This document shows, in pieces, positions 23,599 to 24,057 of a stretch of 24,057 nt of DNA. The notes below the pieces were generated by a model. It saw only the letters and a list, made by a program, of their open reading frames with translations, ran no database searches and was not told where the DNA came from. The stretch is from contig JAGLRU010000415.1 in assembly GCA_023136145.1 (NCBI GenBank), forward strand, positions 1 through 24,057, written 5' to 3'. This DNA is from Alphaproteobacteria bacterium. Lineage in GTDB: Bacteria; Pseudomonadota; Alphaproteobacteria; Micavibrionales; UBA2020. The translations under genes were made by a program, and so were the position numbers. Positions within the stretch are counted from its first letter, which is position 1; each line of letters opens with the position of its first letter.

Positions 23599-24057
23599 TC
23601 ACCCCCGCTCATCCACAACACGCGGGAAAACACCTTCCGGTTTTGGCAGCGGGGTTCCGGCTTTTAGCGCATAAGCTTCACCGATAAAGCTAAAGTCGCG
23701 TTCTTCTGCATTTACCGCCACCTGATCCAGAATTTTCTGCGCAGCATCGGGAGTAAACGGTTGAATAATAAGCCCCAGATTGCGAATAACTTCAGCCAGC
23801 ACATACAGCACCGTCGCCATACGATCAGGATTTGTTTTTTTAAGCTTCCACGGTGCCTGCGCGTCAATATAAAGATTTGCCGCGTGAGACACTGAAATAA
23901 ATTCCTCGATGGCGCGGCTAAACTGCATCTTTTCAAACTCCGACCGGACTGCTATCAACATCGCCTGCCCTGCCCTACCAAGCAACGCCTTGTCAGCATC
24001 TTCAAGAATGCCCGGCTGCGGCACTTTTGCATCGCAATTTTTGTTAATCATGGAAAG
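23599..24057 (-). CDS. metG: Methionyl-tRNA synthetase, C-terminal 152 residues (partial)
   Basis: The gene enters from the right edge, with the frame open to the last base (two codons, Leu-Ser, before MINKNCD). The visible part is the anticodon-binding helical domain of class I MetRS: LSMINKNCDAKVPQP (about 1-15), EDADKALLGRAG, an ANLYIDAQAPWKLKK segment (the W is part of the conserved anticodon region), VLYVLAEVIRNLGLIIQPFTPDAAQKIL, and a short tail ending VVDERG. There is no fused EMAP-II/Trbp111 domain, as is usual for the short form in this class. It charges tRNA-Met. It sits upstream of the pentapeptide gene, tatD and the MBL hydrolase. Confidence 0.93.
   Translation of the reverse strand, partial: LSMINKNCDAKVPQPGILEDADKALLGRAGQAMLIAVRSEFEKMQFSRAIEEFISVSHAANLYIDAQAPWKLKKTNPDRMATVLYVLAEVIRNLGLIIQPFTPDAAQKILDQVAVNAEERDFSFIGEAYALKAGTPLPKPEGVFPRVVDERG

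Overview
The window is chromosomal DNA from an alphaproteobacterium. The evidence is the Caulobacter-type cpa order of the Tad/Flp pilus genes, a DUF2336 protein (a family I know mainly from Alphaproteobacteria), an alphaproteobacterial-style MetRS / TatD / metallo-beta-lactamase-fold group, and small palindromic intergenic repeats of the kind common in this class. Base composition is moderate, with A/T-rich spacers. I see no rRNA, tRNA, CRISPR array, transposase or phage gene. I cannot name the genus.

Layout from left to right. At 1-165 (minus) is the N-terminus of a heptose-7-phosphate kinase (LPS core). Diverging from it at 367-1341 (plus) is a LapG-like cysteine protease with an MshEN-type cyclic-di-GMP-binding signature in front of a membrane segment. 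From 8083 down to 1463 (minus) runs a housekeeping block: rimP-nusA-infB-rbfA, then pyruvate kinase. Its leader carries a promoter and a terminator-like hairpin. ylxR and truB, usual members of this operon, are not there. Then come (plus) a DUF2336 gene, a spacer with dispersed repeats, a strong-looking promoter with a structured leader and an unlisted 50-aa single-span membrane protein, and a XerC/D-type tyrosine recombinase closed by a clear intrinsic terminator.

From 20032 down to 11371 (minus) is a nine-gene Tad locus: flp pilin, cpaA (prepilin peptidase), cpaB, cpaC (secretin), cpaD (lipoprotein), cpaE (ParA-like), cpaF (ATPase), tadB and tadC (platform). A strong hairpin separates the pilin from the machinery genes. 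TadE/TadF/TadG pseudopilins and TadD are absent here. The last block (minus) is metG (C-terminal end only), an A/T-rich pentapeptide-repeat membrane protein gene bracketed by two near-identical 116-bp palindromic repeats, then tatD and a PhnP-like hydrolase that overlap by 4 bases. The pentapeptide gene appears to have been inserted between metG and tatD.

A possible common theme is surface life: LPS core synthesis, a Tad pilus for attachment, and a protease whose architecture suggests cyclic-di-GMP control of adhesin release. The link between them is inference. The most interesting item is the MshEN-membrane segment-LapG fusion.
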